From Methylococcaceae bacterium UBA662 (GTDB lineage: Bacteria; Pseudomonadota; Gammaproteobacteria; Methylococcales; Methylomonadaceae), in the NCBI GenBank assembly GCA_002299425.1, contig DBNW01000051.1:1-22602 (forward strand): a stretch of DNA of 22,602 nucleotides, in the 5' to 3' direction. Numbering within the stretch: position 1 is the first letter of the stretch; every line of letters begins with the position of its first letter. The translations under genes and the position numbers were made by a program. This document shows positions 22,595 through 22,602 of this stretch, piece after piece. The notes below the pieces were generated by a model, which did no database searches, was not told the DNA's origin, and saw only the letters and a program-made list of their open reading frames with translations.

Positions 22595-22602
22595 TAAAAC
22601 CG

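Noticed and set aside
1..22602. CRISPR arrays, insertion sequences, rRNA genes
   Set aside because: No regularly spaced repeats, transposase-like frames or rRNA sequence were noticed on reading both strands.

Overview
This window looks like chromosomal DNA of a gammaproteobacterial methanotroph or close methylotroph (order Methylococcales is my best guess). The case rests on gene content: a beta-RFAP synthase (tetrahydromethanopterin pathway), a methenyl-tetrahydrofolate cyclohydrolase of the FchA type, RpiA (pentose/RuMP metabolism), a PrsR-type regulator of the exosortase/PEP-CTERM systems, and ordinary gammaproteobacterial SecA, LptM-LysA, XerD, FdxA and RpiA. The genus cannot be fixed from the sequence alone.

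Layout. 1-2390 (minus): the first 502 codons of secA, then an exported pentapeptide-repeat protein. 2391-4119 (plus): a leader region with possible RNA structure, then the small lipoprotein lptM abutting lysA. 4235-8994 (plus): a very tight run hoxF-hoxU-hoxY-xerD-lpxA. The first three encode the diaphorase subunits and the small hydrogenase subunit of an NAD-reducing [NiFe] hydrogenase, but no large catalytic subunit HoxH follows; xerD starts 7 bp after hoxY. 9049-13051 (plus): mtaB (tRNA methylthiotransferase), then a two-gene unit with a 1-nt overlap encoding a large zeta-toxin-like P-loop kinase with a Fic-like motif in its N-terminal half, and a CYTH triphosphate tunnel enzyme. 13185-14290 (plus): an exported TPR protein and the 7Fe ferredoxin fdxA.

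14318-22162 (minus): beta-RFAP synthase; tRNA-Thr(UGU) with a clear promoter and terminator; then, transcribed leftward, fchA, an asparagine-synthase-like protein without the catalytic N-terminal cysteine, and prsR, probably one operon; then rpiA and a dihydroorotate dehydrogenase-like protein. At the right edge (22367-22594, plus) a 75-codon reading frame resembles the N-terminus of DUF499-type ATPases but stops where the Walker A motif should begin.

The least ordinary parts are the hoxH-less hox operon joined to xerD-lpxA, the zeta/Fic-like kinase plus CYTH pair, the Cys-less asparagine synthase linked to fchA and prsR, and the broken DUF499-like gene, which may mark the edge of a defence region. 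No CRISPR array, transposase or prophage was seen. All functional calls are from motif reading without database searches.
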